A program made the position numbers and the translations under genes. Shown piece by piece: positions 9,215-18,425 of a stretch of 64,000 nt of DNA (the first letter of the stretch is position 1; each line of letters begins with the position of its first letter). The notes beneath the pieces are model-generated. The model made no database searches. It had not been told where the DNA came from and worked only from the letters and a program-made list of their open reading frames with translations. The stretch is from Gracilibacillus timonensis. Its GTDB lineage: Bacteria > Bacillota > Bacilli > Bacillales > Amphibacillaceae. The stretch lies in assembly GCF_900086715.1 (NCBI RefSeq), contig NZ_FLKH01000012.1:1178001-1242000 (forward strand). The letters run 5' to 3'.

Positions 9215-10006
9215 ATGAATACTCAGAATAAGCTATTAACCGATCAAACAGCCCTTGTTACTGGAGCAGGCTCTGGAATGGGAAAAGCCTCTGCTTTAGC
9301 TCTGGCACATGCTGGGGCTCGACTATGCCTGTTCGATATCGACGAGAAGAATGCAGAGAAAGTCAAAACGGTTATTGAAGAAAACGGTGGTGAGGCCTTT
9401 GTCTCCAAAGTTGATCTCGCCGATGATAAACAGGTGCAGCAAGCAATGAAAGAAACGGAACAACGCTACGGCACATTAGATATTGTCTTTGCGAATGCAG
9501 GGATTAATGGTGTACTCGCTCCGATTGAGGATTTGACGTCGACGGATTGGGAAAAGACAATGCAAACCAACCTACAAGGAACCTTTCACACCGTAAAGTA
9601 TGCGATCCCTTTGATGAAAGAGTCTGGAGGTAGCATCATAATTACAAGCTCTGTGAATGGTAATCGTGTCTTTTCTAATCTCGGTATGGCTGCTTATAGT
9701 ACATCTAAAGCAGGTCAAGTAGCCTTTGGTAAAATGGCTGCACTCGAATTAGCCCAATACGGGATTCGTGTCAATATTATCTGCCCAGGAGCATTTGAGA
9801 CAAATATAGGGGAAAACACGAAGACAACGGACGCCTTGCAAAAAATTAAGATCCCTGTTAACTATCCTACAGGCGATCAGCCACTAGAGCATAAACCTGG
9901 CAAGCCTGAACAGATAGCTGACCTTGTCCTATTCTTAGCTTCCAATCAGTCTAAACATATAACTGGTACGGAGTTGTATATTGATGGAGCCGAATCATTA
10001 TTATAA
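9215..10006 (+). CDS. Short-chain dehydrogenase/reductase
   Basis: A classical SDR oxidoreductase using NAD(P)(H); the substrate cannot be told. The frame extends back to 9125, but GGAGTG at 9203-9208 places the start at ATG 9215, giving 263 residues. The cofactor motif TGAGSGMG is at residues 16-23, NAG at 94-96, the catalytic serine near 146, and YSTSK with Tyr161/Lys165 follows. The C terminus reads GTELYIDGAESLL, as in 3-oxoacyl-reductase-like family members. It is a lone plus-strand gene between two minus-strand genes. A broad-range sugar or polyol dehydrogenase is as likely as a FabG-like enzyme. Confidence 0.88.
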   Translation: MNTQNKLLTDQTALVTGAGSGMGKASALALAHAGARLCLFDIDEKNAEKVKTVIEENGGEAFVSKVDLADDKQVQQAMKETEQRYGTLDIVFANAGINGVLAPIEDLTSTDWEKTMQTNLQGTFHTVKYAIPLMKESGGSIIITSSVNGNRVFSNLGMAAYSTSKAGQVAFGKMAALELAQYGIRVNIICPGAFETNIGENTKTTDALQKIKIPVNYPTGDQPLEHKPGKPEQIADLVLFLASNQSKHITGTELYIDGAESLL

Positions 10007-10080
10007 GCCAAGTGAGTATTATCCAGTCGCTTCTTTGTGATCCTTAATGGTGCAAAACATAGTTATGGACTAAGAGAATA

Positions 10081-10132
10081 AATCCTGTGCGCTTGAGGGT
10101 TGCAACAACGTATTTGACAGGATCCTTTTTTT
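10081..10132 (+). terminator. Probable terminator of the SDR gene
   Basis: AATCCTGT (10081-10088) pairs with ACAGGAT (10117-10123), with a 28-nt loop and a T-run (ccttttttt) on the plus strand. Confidence 0.55.
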
Positions 10133-10169
10133 ATCGCAATAAATGTCAAGACAGTTTTCCGGAACCATG

Positions 10170-10199
10170 AAAAAGGAGCTGATCTATGTTATCAGCTCC
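10170..10199 (-). terminator. Terminator of parC
   Basis: GGAGCTGAT and ATCAGCTCC form a perfect 9-bp stem (10175-10199) followed by TTTTT in the minus direction, just beyond the parC stop. Confidence 0.9.
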
Positions 10200-10208
10200 A
10201 AGTTACTA

Positions 10209-12662
10209 TTATGACTCTGGTTCAGGGAAGGCAGTGGTAAGCCCAATCTGACGCTTGATTCGGACAACTTCACCGGAATTATCTGAATCAATGACGTAAG
10301 AACCATTCGTATATCGATCACTTAATGGTAATTCAAATGGTTTGACCGTATGCTGCTGGTACTTGGCTGTAATGATATCAAATTGATCCTCAGGACTGGT
10401 TAAGGCAAAGCCAACCAATCGGTGCGGTTTTGTTTTTAGTTCACGTAGCATGACTAGACCTTTTTTGGCACGCGTCGATTTCTCAAAGCGATCAATTGGC
10501 ATTCGTTTACAAGAACCTCTCTGAGTGGTGACGAACAATTGGCGGTCCTCATGCCATTCGTTCAACATTACGGCATTTACCACATATTCATCCTGTTTCA
10601 ATTGAATAGCTTTCACACCTGAAGCACGTTGACCAACGGTTGATACTTCTGATTCATGGTACCACAAGCCATATCCTTTATTAGTGGCAACAAAAATATC
10701 CTGATGCCCATCCGTCTCGTACACATTAATTAGTTCATCTTCCTTTTTGACATTCAAGGCAATCAGAGGTCTGGAAAAACGTTGCGAAGCATAAAGATCC
10801 AGTGTACTTTTTTTGACCATCCCATTTTTGGTGAAGAAAATCAAGCATTTCTCCTGACTGAATTCCCGGACAGGTATTGCTTTAACAATCTTCTCGTTTT
10901 TTTCCACGGAGGTAATATTGGAAATGTGCTGACCTAATTCTTTCCAGCGAATGTCTGGTAATTGATGTACAGGCAATGGTAGATAACGCCCTTTATTAGT
11001 AAAGACAAGTAAGTGATCAGTGGTGTTTAGTTCCAGCAAAGAAATTAAATGATCATCGTCTTTGATCATGAAATCTTCTTGACTGGAAGCAGTATAAGAA
11101 CGGATGCTCGTTCTTTTGATATACCCTTGCTCTGTTACGGAAGTAATGACATCTTCGCTAGCAACAGTGACCTCTACATTAATCTTTAATTCCTCAATCT
11201 TTTCTTCAATCTTTGTTTTACGTGTATCTGCGTACTGCTTTTTCATTTGTTTCAGGTCTTTCTTGATAACCGATAACAATTTCTTTTCATCGGCTAAGAT
11301 CGCTTGATAGCCTTCAATCGCTTGCTGTAACTCCGTTGCCTCTTGTTCTAGCGCTGTAATATCTGTATTGGTTAATCGATACAGTTGTAAGGTGACAATC
11401 GCTTCTGCCTGCACCTCGGTAAAATGATAAGCGGCCATAATACGATTTTTCGCGTCTTGTTTATCTTGCGAAGCTCGAATCGTCTGTATCAATTCATCCA
11501 GAATAGATACCGCCTTGATTAAACCCGCCACGATATGCGCTCGTTTCTCTGCCTTCCTTAGATCAAATTGGGTTTGCCGTGTAATAATCTCTTTCTGATG
11601 TACAATATACGCATCGATCATTTGTCTAATATTCAATAGCTGTGGAGTGCGATCTTTTATGGCAACCATATTAAAATTATAAGTAATTTGTAAATCGGTA
11701 TTCTTATATAAATAATTGAGCACACCCTGACTGTCAGCGTTTTTCTTTAACTCGACAACCACTCGTAGTCCAGTGCGGTCTGTTTCATCACGCACTTCAG
11801 CAATGCCCTCTACTTTACGATCTAAACGCAGTTCATCCATGCGTTTAACTAATACAGCCTTATTCACCTCATAAGGAATCTCATCAATGACAATTTGCTC
11901 TCGATTTCCTTTAATTGGTTCAATGACTGCCTTGCTGCGGACAACCACTTTGCCTTTTCCAGTTTCATATGCCTTTTTCAAGCCTTCATAACCTTGAATA
12001 ATACCACCAGTTGGAAAATCCGGTCCTTTAACAATGGTTAACAGTTCTTCAATCGTGACAGATGGTTTATCCATGCATTTAATAATTGCTTCAATGACTT
12101 CGCTTAGATTATGCGGTGGAATTTCTGTGGCATAACCTGCCGAAATACCTGTCGAGCCGTTAACTAGTAAATTGGGTATCTTTGCTGGTAAAACAACAGG
12201 TTCATTAATCGTATCATCAAAGTTCGGGACATAGTCCACCGTCTCTTTATCGATATCACGTAATAATTCTTGTGAAATAGCAGATAATCTAGCCTCCGTG
12301 TAACGCATAGCGGCTGGTGGGTCACCATCGACACTTCCGTTATTCCCATGCATCTCTACCAGAACATTACGCACTTTCCACGATTGACTCAAGCGTACCA
12401 TTGCTTCATACACAGAGGAATCTCCATGTGGATGGTAATTCCCAATTACCGTTCCGACTGTTTTTGCTGATTTTCTAAAGGGTTTATCATGGGTATTCTT
12501 TTCTTCGTGCATGGCATACAAAATGCGCCGCTGCACAGGTTTCAATCCATCACGCACATCAGGAAGTGCTCGATCTTGAATAATGTATTTACTATAACGT
12601 CCGAAACGATCTCCCATCACATCTTCAAGTGGAAGATCCAAATATTTTTCTTCTACTGCCAA
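10209..12662 (-). CDS. parC: DNA topoisomerase IV subunit A
   Basis: ParC forms the cleavage-religation half of topoisomerase IV, which decatenates replicated chromosomes. The 817-residue product has the GyrA/ParC breakage domain with the AAMRYTEARL segment carrying the active tyrosine, and DSSVYEAMVRLSQ in the quinolone-determining region. A C-terminal beta-pinwheel with blades such as ITEQGYIKRTS and FTKNGMVKKST follows. It starts at TTG 12662, well placed behind AGGAGG. It lies 21 bp downstream of parE in one operon and ends at a strong terminator. Assignment to ParC rather than GyrA rests on the parE partner and the short C-terminal domain. Confidence 0.96.
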   Translation of the reverse strand: MAVEEKYLDLPLEDVMGDRFGRYSKYIIQDRALPDVRDGLKPVQRRILYAMHEEKNTHDKPFRKSAKTVGTVIGNYHPHGDSSVYEAMVRLSQSWKVRNVLVEMHGNNGSVDGDPPAAMRYTEARLSAISQELLRDIDKETVDYVPNFDDTINEPVVLPAKIPNLLVNGSTGISAGYATEIPPHNLSEVIEAIIKCMDKPSVTIEELLTIVKGPDFPTGGIIQGYEGLKKAYETGKGKVVVRSKAVIEPIKGNREQIVIDEIPYEVNKAVLVKRMDELRLDRKVEGIAEVRDETDRTGLRVVVELKKNADSQGVLNYLYKNTDLQITYNFNMVAIKDRTPQLLNIRQMIDAYIVHQKEIITRQTQFDLRKAEKRAHIVAGLIKAVSILDELIQTIRASQDKQDAKNRIMAAYHFTEVQAEAIVTLQLYRLTNTDITALEQEATELQQAIEGYQAILADEKKLLSVIKKDLKQMKKQYADTRKTKIEEKIEELKINVEVTVASEDVITSVTEQGYIKRTSIRSYTASSQEDFMIKDDDHLISLLELNTTDHLLVFTNKGRYLPLPVHQLPDIRWKELGQHISNITSVEKNEKIVKAIPVREFSQEKCLIFFTKNGMVKKSTLDLYASQRFSRPLIALNVKKEDELINVYETDGHQDIFVATNKGYGLWYHESEVSTVGQRASGVKAIQLKQDEYVVNAVMLNEWHEDRQLFVTTQRGSCKRMPIDRFEKSTRAKKGLVMLRELKTKPHRLVGFALTSPEDQFDIITAKYQQHTVKPFELPLSDRYTNGSYVIDSDNSGEVVRIKRQIGLTTAFPEPES

Positions 12663-12683
12663 CGAAATTCCTCCTAAAACAAC

Positions 12684-14639
<1,956 letters not shown>

Positions 14640-14678
14640 TCATTGTTCCCTCTCTTTCCCATACCACTTCCACATACG

Positions 14679-15092
14679 TTATTTCATTAATACGCTATGT
14701 GCTACTTTGATACATTGATTCATGATCACTTGTTTACCATGCTCCGTTAAATATTGATACACTTGTTTATCTTGCACTCCTTGCTGCATCCAAACAAACC
14801 TTGCATTTGTTTGGATGATATCCTCTGCTAAAGCAGGTAAAAAGATCGACCTGCGAAAAACATTAACCATATCAAAAGGTTCCTCAATTTCTGGTAAGCT
14901 ATCGTACGCTTTTTCACCCAGGACCTCATCGATATGTGGATTTACCGGAATGATTCGATACCCGGCCTGTTGCATAGCTTTGGCAATTTGATAAGATGTT
15001 CGCTGCGGCTTATCGGAAAGTCCGACCACCGCAATTACCTCTGTTTCTGTTAGCATGTTGGTCATTAATTGTTGCTCGTTTTCCTTCTCCAT
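14679..15092 (-). CDS. yneT: CoA-binding domain protein, YneT type
   Basis: A small Rossmann-fold protein of the CoA-binding family; its biochemical role is not established. The sequence VIAVVGLSDKPQRTSYQIAKAMQQ is the nucleotide-binding part. The frame opens at 15107, but GAGGTG sits just inside it, so ATG 15092 (137 residues) or 15095 is the likely start. It keeps the B. subtilis position between plsY (divergent) and parE. Confidence 0.88.
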   Translation of the reverse strand: MEKENEQQLMTNMLTETEVIAVVGLSDKPQRTSYQIAKAMQQAGYRIIPVNPHIDEVLGEKAYDSLPEIEEPFDMVNVFRRSIFLPALAEDIIQTNARFVWMQQGVQDKQVYQYLTEHGKQVIMNQCIKVAHSVLMK

Positions 15093-15268
15093 CATAGCAC
15101 ACCTCATTTTTATTGATTAAATCATATAAATAGCGTATAAAGCAAGTAAACATTTTTTCTCGTACATAAGATTCAGAAAAAAATAGCCAGCTAGAGTATT
15201 CATTTCTCACAATACATGCTAAAATAAAGAAACCATAGCAATGATAACATGAATTAAGGGGTTTGATG

Positions 15269-15850
15269 ATGGAATATATTATTTTTATTCTGCTTGCTTA
15301 CCTGCTTGGATCGATACCTACGGGATTAATTATCGGTAAAGTCGGCTACCAAAAAGACATTAGAGAACATGGGAGTGGAAATTTAGGTGCCACCAATACC
15401 TTTCGTGTGTTAGGCCTTAAAGCAGGGATTATCGTAATAGTGGTTGACATTTTAAAAGGAACACTAGCAGCTACTCTGCCTATTTTATTCCACGCCGACG
15501 TCTATCCTTTGGCAATTGGTGTTTTCGCAGTAATTGGGCATATGTTTCCTCTATTCGCCAGATTCAAGGGTGGAAAAGCAGTGGCAACCTCAGCAGGTGT
15601 AATTCTAGGTGTGAATCCTTTAGTATTTGTCATTATGATCGCAAGTTTTTTAGTTATTTTATATGTAACAAAATATGTCTCTTTATCTTCTATGTTAACT
15701 GGAATCATTACAATTATTGTCACACTTGTACAACAAGATATTGGACTGATGGTTGTTACTTCCCTGTTAACCGCTGTCGTGATTTATCGTCATAAGGCAA
15801 ATATTCGAAGGATTATCGATAAAACAGAACCGAAGATTACCTGGATGTAA
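15269..15850 (+). CDS. plsY: Glycerol-3-phosphate acyltransferase, acyl-phosphate dependent
   Basis: PlsY transfers the acyl group of acyl phosphate to glycerol 3-phosphate, the first step of phospholipid synthesis in this lineage, inside the cytoplasmic membrane. The protein is about 193 residues, highly hydrophobic, with the conserved loops [19 protein letters not shown] and [10 protein letters not shown] that form the active site. TTG 15263, ATG 15266 and ATG 15269 are consecutive in frame; AAGGGG at 15256-15261 best fits ATG 15269. It is divergent from yneT and ends at a strong terminator. Confidence 0.95.
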   Translation: MEYIIFILLAYLLGSIPTGLIIGKVGYQKDIREHGSGNLGATNTFRVLGLKAGIIVIVVDILKGTLAATLPILFHADVYPLAIGVFAVIGHMFPLFARFKGGKAVATSAGVILGVNPLVFVIMIASFLVILYVTKYVSLSSMLTGIITIIVTLVQQDIGLMVVTSLLTAVVIYRHKANIRRIIDKTEPKITWM

Positions 15851-15855
15851 TAGGA

Positions 15856-15895
15856 AAAAGGAGGCATGCAATCGTGCTCTCCTTTTCTTTTTTTG
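15856..15895 (+). terminator. Terminator of plsY
   Basis: AAGGAG-GCA and TGC-CTCCTT pair around a short loop, followed by TTCTTTTTTT on the plus strand. Confidence 0.85.
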
Positions 15896-16181
15896 AATAA
15901 TCAAGAACACATGAAATACCTCTTGAAGTTATGACGAGGTAATCAATCCGCCTTCAACCACAGACATGAGCCAACCAGCAACAAAATCTAGAATGCCATT
16001 TAGGATAAATCAAACTGTACGATCTTACTTCCTCTCGTTATTTCCAATATGAAAGAAACGTAAACAGAGAAATACAAACCAATTCCATGCACCCTACTTT
16101 ATATCTATTATAACAAATAGTACAATAGGAACCAGTAAGATGATCCTTTCCATCTAAATGGATTGGAATAAGGTTAATACA
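15896..16181. other. Gap between plsY and folE2 with nothing recognised
   Basis: About 290 bp of AT-rich sequence. No RNA gene or supported reading frame was seen. I looked for a Zur-type palindrome, since some folE2 genes are zinc-regulated, and found none. Confidence 0.5.
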
Positions 16182-16210
16182 TTGAATATTTCCGACAGAT
16201 TGGGTATACT
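16182..16210 (+). promoter_or_regulatory. Sigma-A type promoter of folE2
   Basis: TTGAAT (16182-16187) and TATACT (16205-16210) are spaced by 17 bp, 35 nt upstream of the start codon. Confidence 0.65.
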
Positions 16211-16245
16211 TTGAAATAGTGAAGAAGAAGAAAGGGGTCAAATCA

Positions 16246-17169
16246 ATGGAAGAGTTTCCTGCCAAACAATTACCTAGTAAACAAGAACGTCATAAATTGT
16301 TTGGGTCTGTTGCACCTGGTGAAAAGACGAAACCAACAGAAAAAGCTAAAATGAAAGATCTTCAAAATACAAAAAAAGATTTTTTATTTCCAATAAATCA
16401 GGTAGGGATCGCAAACGTCAAGCACCCAATTCAGGTCACAAGCCAATTGCTCCCTGAGACCCAAACAACGATCGGGACATTTAAGTTAACGTCCTCGATT
16501 GAAAAGGATCATAAGGGCACCAACATGAGTCGTTTTACCGAGTTAATGCAGCTATACAGCAAGGATGGGGCATTTAACCTGTCGATAGCAACCTTGAAGC
16601 AGTTCAGCAAAGAAATGGCGACTCGTTTGGAACAAAAGGATACACAAATCACGGTTTCCTTTCCTTGGTTTTTTGAGAGAAAAGGGCCATCATCTGATAT
16701 AGCTGGTTATAATCATGCCGAGGCTGCATTGACGGTCGTTTATGATCAAGATACTGGCTATCATATTACAGCCTCCTTGAAAGGAACGATTACGACTTTA
16801 TGCCCTTGTTCGAAGGAAATCAGTGAATACAGCGCACACAACCAACGTGGTATTGTAAGTATGGAGGTCACATTAAATCCTGATTTTGATGAAAAAGACA
16901 AGGATTGGAAGTATCTCCTCTTAGAAGCCGCAGAAAGCAATGCCAGTGCTCGGATCCATCCGATATTGAAGCGCCCGGATGAGAAAATGGTCACTGAACA
17001 GGCTTATGAGAATCCACGCTTTGTAGAGGATATTGTCCGATTAGTGGCAGCTGATTTGTATGAAATGCCCTTTGTGGAGAAATTCACGGTCCACTGTCAA
17101 AATGAAGAATCGATTCATTTGCATGATGCCATAGCAACCATTACTTATGACAAATCGCTGCATACTTGA
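16246..17169 (+). CDS. folE2: GTP cyclohydrolase FolE2 (type IB)
   Basis: FolE2 converts GTP to dihydroneopterin triphosphate, the entry into folate synthesis, and can use metals other than zinc. The 307-residue product has the family signature LCPCSKEIS with Cys186/Cys188. The frame extends to GTG 16219, but AAAGGGG at 16230-16236 sets the start at ATG 16246. yidD follows at once with its start 11 nt after this stop, so the two are probably co-transcribed. Whether a zinc-dependent FolE exists elsewhere cannot be seen. Confidence 0.94.
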   Translation: MEEFPAKQLPSKQERHKLFGSVAPGEKTKPTEKAKMKDLQNTKKDFLFPINQVGIANVKHPIQVTSQLLPETQTTIGTFKLTSSIEKDHKGTNMSRFTELMQLYSKDGAFNLSIATLKQFSKEMATRLEQKDTQITVSFPWFFERKGPSSDIAGYNHAEAALTVVYDQDTGYHITASLKGTITTLCPCSKEISEYSAHNQRGIVSMEVTLNPDFDEKDKDWKYLLLEAAESNASARIHPILKRPDEKMVTEQAYENPRFVEDIVRLVAADLYEMPFVEKFTVHCQNEESIHLHDAIATITYDKSLHT

Positions 17170-17180
17170 GGTGAAACAAG

Positions 17181-17411
17181 GTGAGAAGAATATTTATTGG
17201 TATTATCCGTTTCTATCAACGTTTTATCAGTCCGCTTTTTCCACCTACTTGTCGATTTCATCCTAGCTGTTCTAATTATAGCCTGGAATGCTTTCGGCGT
17301 TTTCCTGTATGGAAGGCAATTTATTTAACCATTAAAAGGGTTATCAAATGTCATCCGTTCCATCCCGGTGGCTTTGATCCCGTACCCGAAAAAAAGACCG
17401 ATGTCAGATAA
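17181..17411 (+). CDS. yidD: Membrane protein insertion efficiency factor YidD
   Basis: YidD is a small membrane-associated protein that assists YidC/Sec insertion. The 76-residue product shows the family pattern: [24 protein letters not shown] with its cysteines, then [18 protein letters not shown]. It starts at GTG 17181 behind GAGGTG (17168-17173), which overlaps the folE2 stop region. The terminator overlaps its last codons. Confidence 0.93.
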   Translation: MRRIFIGIIRFYQRFISPLFPPTCRFHPSCSNYSLECFRRFPVWKAIYLTIKRVIKCHPFHPGGFDPVPEKKTDVR

Positions 17412-17433
17412 AAAGGCATTCGGTTTTTTTGTT
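17394..17433 (+). terminator. Terminator of folE2-yidD
   Basis: ACCGATG pairs with CATTCGGT and is followed by TTTTTTT on the plus strand. A repeat end begins directly behind it. Confidence 0.8.
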
Positions 17434-17590
17434 AGAAAAGAATATACTCCTTAGAATCATAGGATTTGGAACGATGTTGATCTTGCACTTATCGGAGCAA
17501 CGATAAGATGGACTATTTTACATAATCCGTCTTATCGGCGATTTCGTACTTGCTTTGATTGAGCGGTAAAGGACCAGGTTATCTTACTGG
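17434..17590 (+). repeat. Collapsed copy of the long repeat (outer ends kept, body lost)
   Basis: The outer end motif (about 17434-17488, containing tttggaacgatgttgatcttg) matches the flanks of the long copies. It is followed by CGATAAGATGGACTAT (17501-17516), run almost directly into the opposite terminal repeat tttacataatccgtcttatc (17518-17537), leaving a short hairpin in place of the roughly 700-bp body. Then ggtaaaggacc, part of the other flank, appears. It fills most of the 286-bp gap between yidD and yneQ. Confidence 0.7.
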
Positions 17591-17697
17591 TCGTAAATGC
17601 AGCAATCAATGTGAGTAAGGAATGCTCTCACCGTGTTCCCCATACAGCAAATCATTCTTTCCTTGTAAGCAACGTTTACTTCCGACAGATCTCGGCA

Positions 17698-17997
17698 TCA
17701 CAAACGAAATTGTTCAATTTGCTGCCATTGGTTCTCCTTCTGTAAAATATCCTTCTGTATACCGCCAAACAAATCAAAATGCGGAAATTGCGGGTCTAAA
17801 TGGATCCATTGTTCTTGTAAACCATAACGTTGCCCCCATGCGACCAACTTACCATAATCACTACATCCTACTTTGGTTACCGTTGTACAGTCAGGAAAAC
17901 GATCATCCAACCAATAATGGGTTAAAAAAGAGATTTTGCCTTGCTGTACATCCTGTTTCCACTGTTTAAGCGTCGGACGGTCAATACCAAAGGCCAT
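17698..17997 (-). CDS. yneQ: YneQ-type conserved hypothetical protein
   Basis: A 99-residue soluble protein of unknown function, the same length as B. subtilis YneQ as I recall it. It begins MAFGIDRPTLKQWK and has the block FLTHYWLDDRFPDCTTVTKVGC. An in-frame upstream start exists at 18042, but ATG 17997 overlaps the yneP stop by one base (TAATG), the expected coupled arrangement. It is the last gene of the yneN-AAA-yneP-yneQ operon. Confidence 0.85.
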   Translation of the reverse strand: MAFGIDRPTLKQWKQDVQQGKISFLTHYWLDDRFPDCTTVTKVGCSDYGKLVAWGQRYGLQEQWIHLDPQFPHFDLFGGIQKDILQKENQWQQIEQFRL

Positions 17998-18425
17998 TAT
18001 TGCGCTTCTCCATGCAGAGCACGTTGGTAGGCTTGATCCCATTGTGGAAAATGTTTTTTTAACGAAAGTGGTCTGAAATTCGTTTTCCTTACAATCACAT
18101 GCTGAGTAGTTCCTGTTACAGCGGGCTGTCCTGCTTGATCCAAAACCTGATAACCATATGTTGTGCGTACACCATTGTAGGATTCAAGCCATGTTTCTAC
18201 CGTTGCTGCTTCTCCATAACGAATAGGATGCTTGAATTGAATATCAGCATCTATTACAGGTGAAACCACTCCTTCTGCTTCCATTTCATGATACTGAAAG
18301 CCTAGTGATTCCACAAATGCTGTCCTGCCAATCTCAAACCAAATTAAATAATTGGCATGATAAACGACTCCCATCTGATCTGTTTCTTGATATCTGACTT
18401 GAATTGGTGTTGTAACCTTTCTCAT
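17997..18425 (-). CDS. yneP: Acyl-CoA thioesterase, hot-dog fold (YneP type)
   Basis: A 142-residue 4-hydroxybenzoyl-CoA thioesterase/YbgC-like protein. The N-terminal YQETDQMGVVYHANYLIWFE block holds the family Asp and the HAN motif. It presumably hydrolyses an acyl-CoA, substrate unknown. The start overlaps the upstream AAA+ gene stop by one base and the stop overlaps yneQ in the same way, so translation is coupled across three genes. Confidence 0.9.
   Translation of the reverse strand: MRKVTTPIQVRYQETDQMGVVYHANYLIWFEIGRTAFVESLGFQYHEMEAEGVVSPVIDADIQFKHPIRYGEAATVETWLESYNGVRTTYGYQVLDQAGQPAVTGTTQHVIVRKTNFRPLSLKKHFPQWDQAYQRALHGEAQ

Noticed and set aside
15896-16245. Zur operator upstream of folE2
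   Set aside because: No TCGTAATNATTACGA-like palindrome was found, so zinc control is not supported by the sequence.
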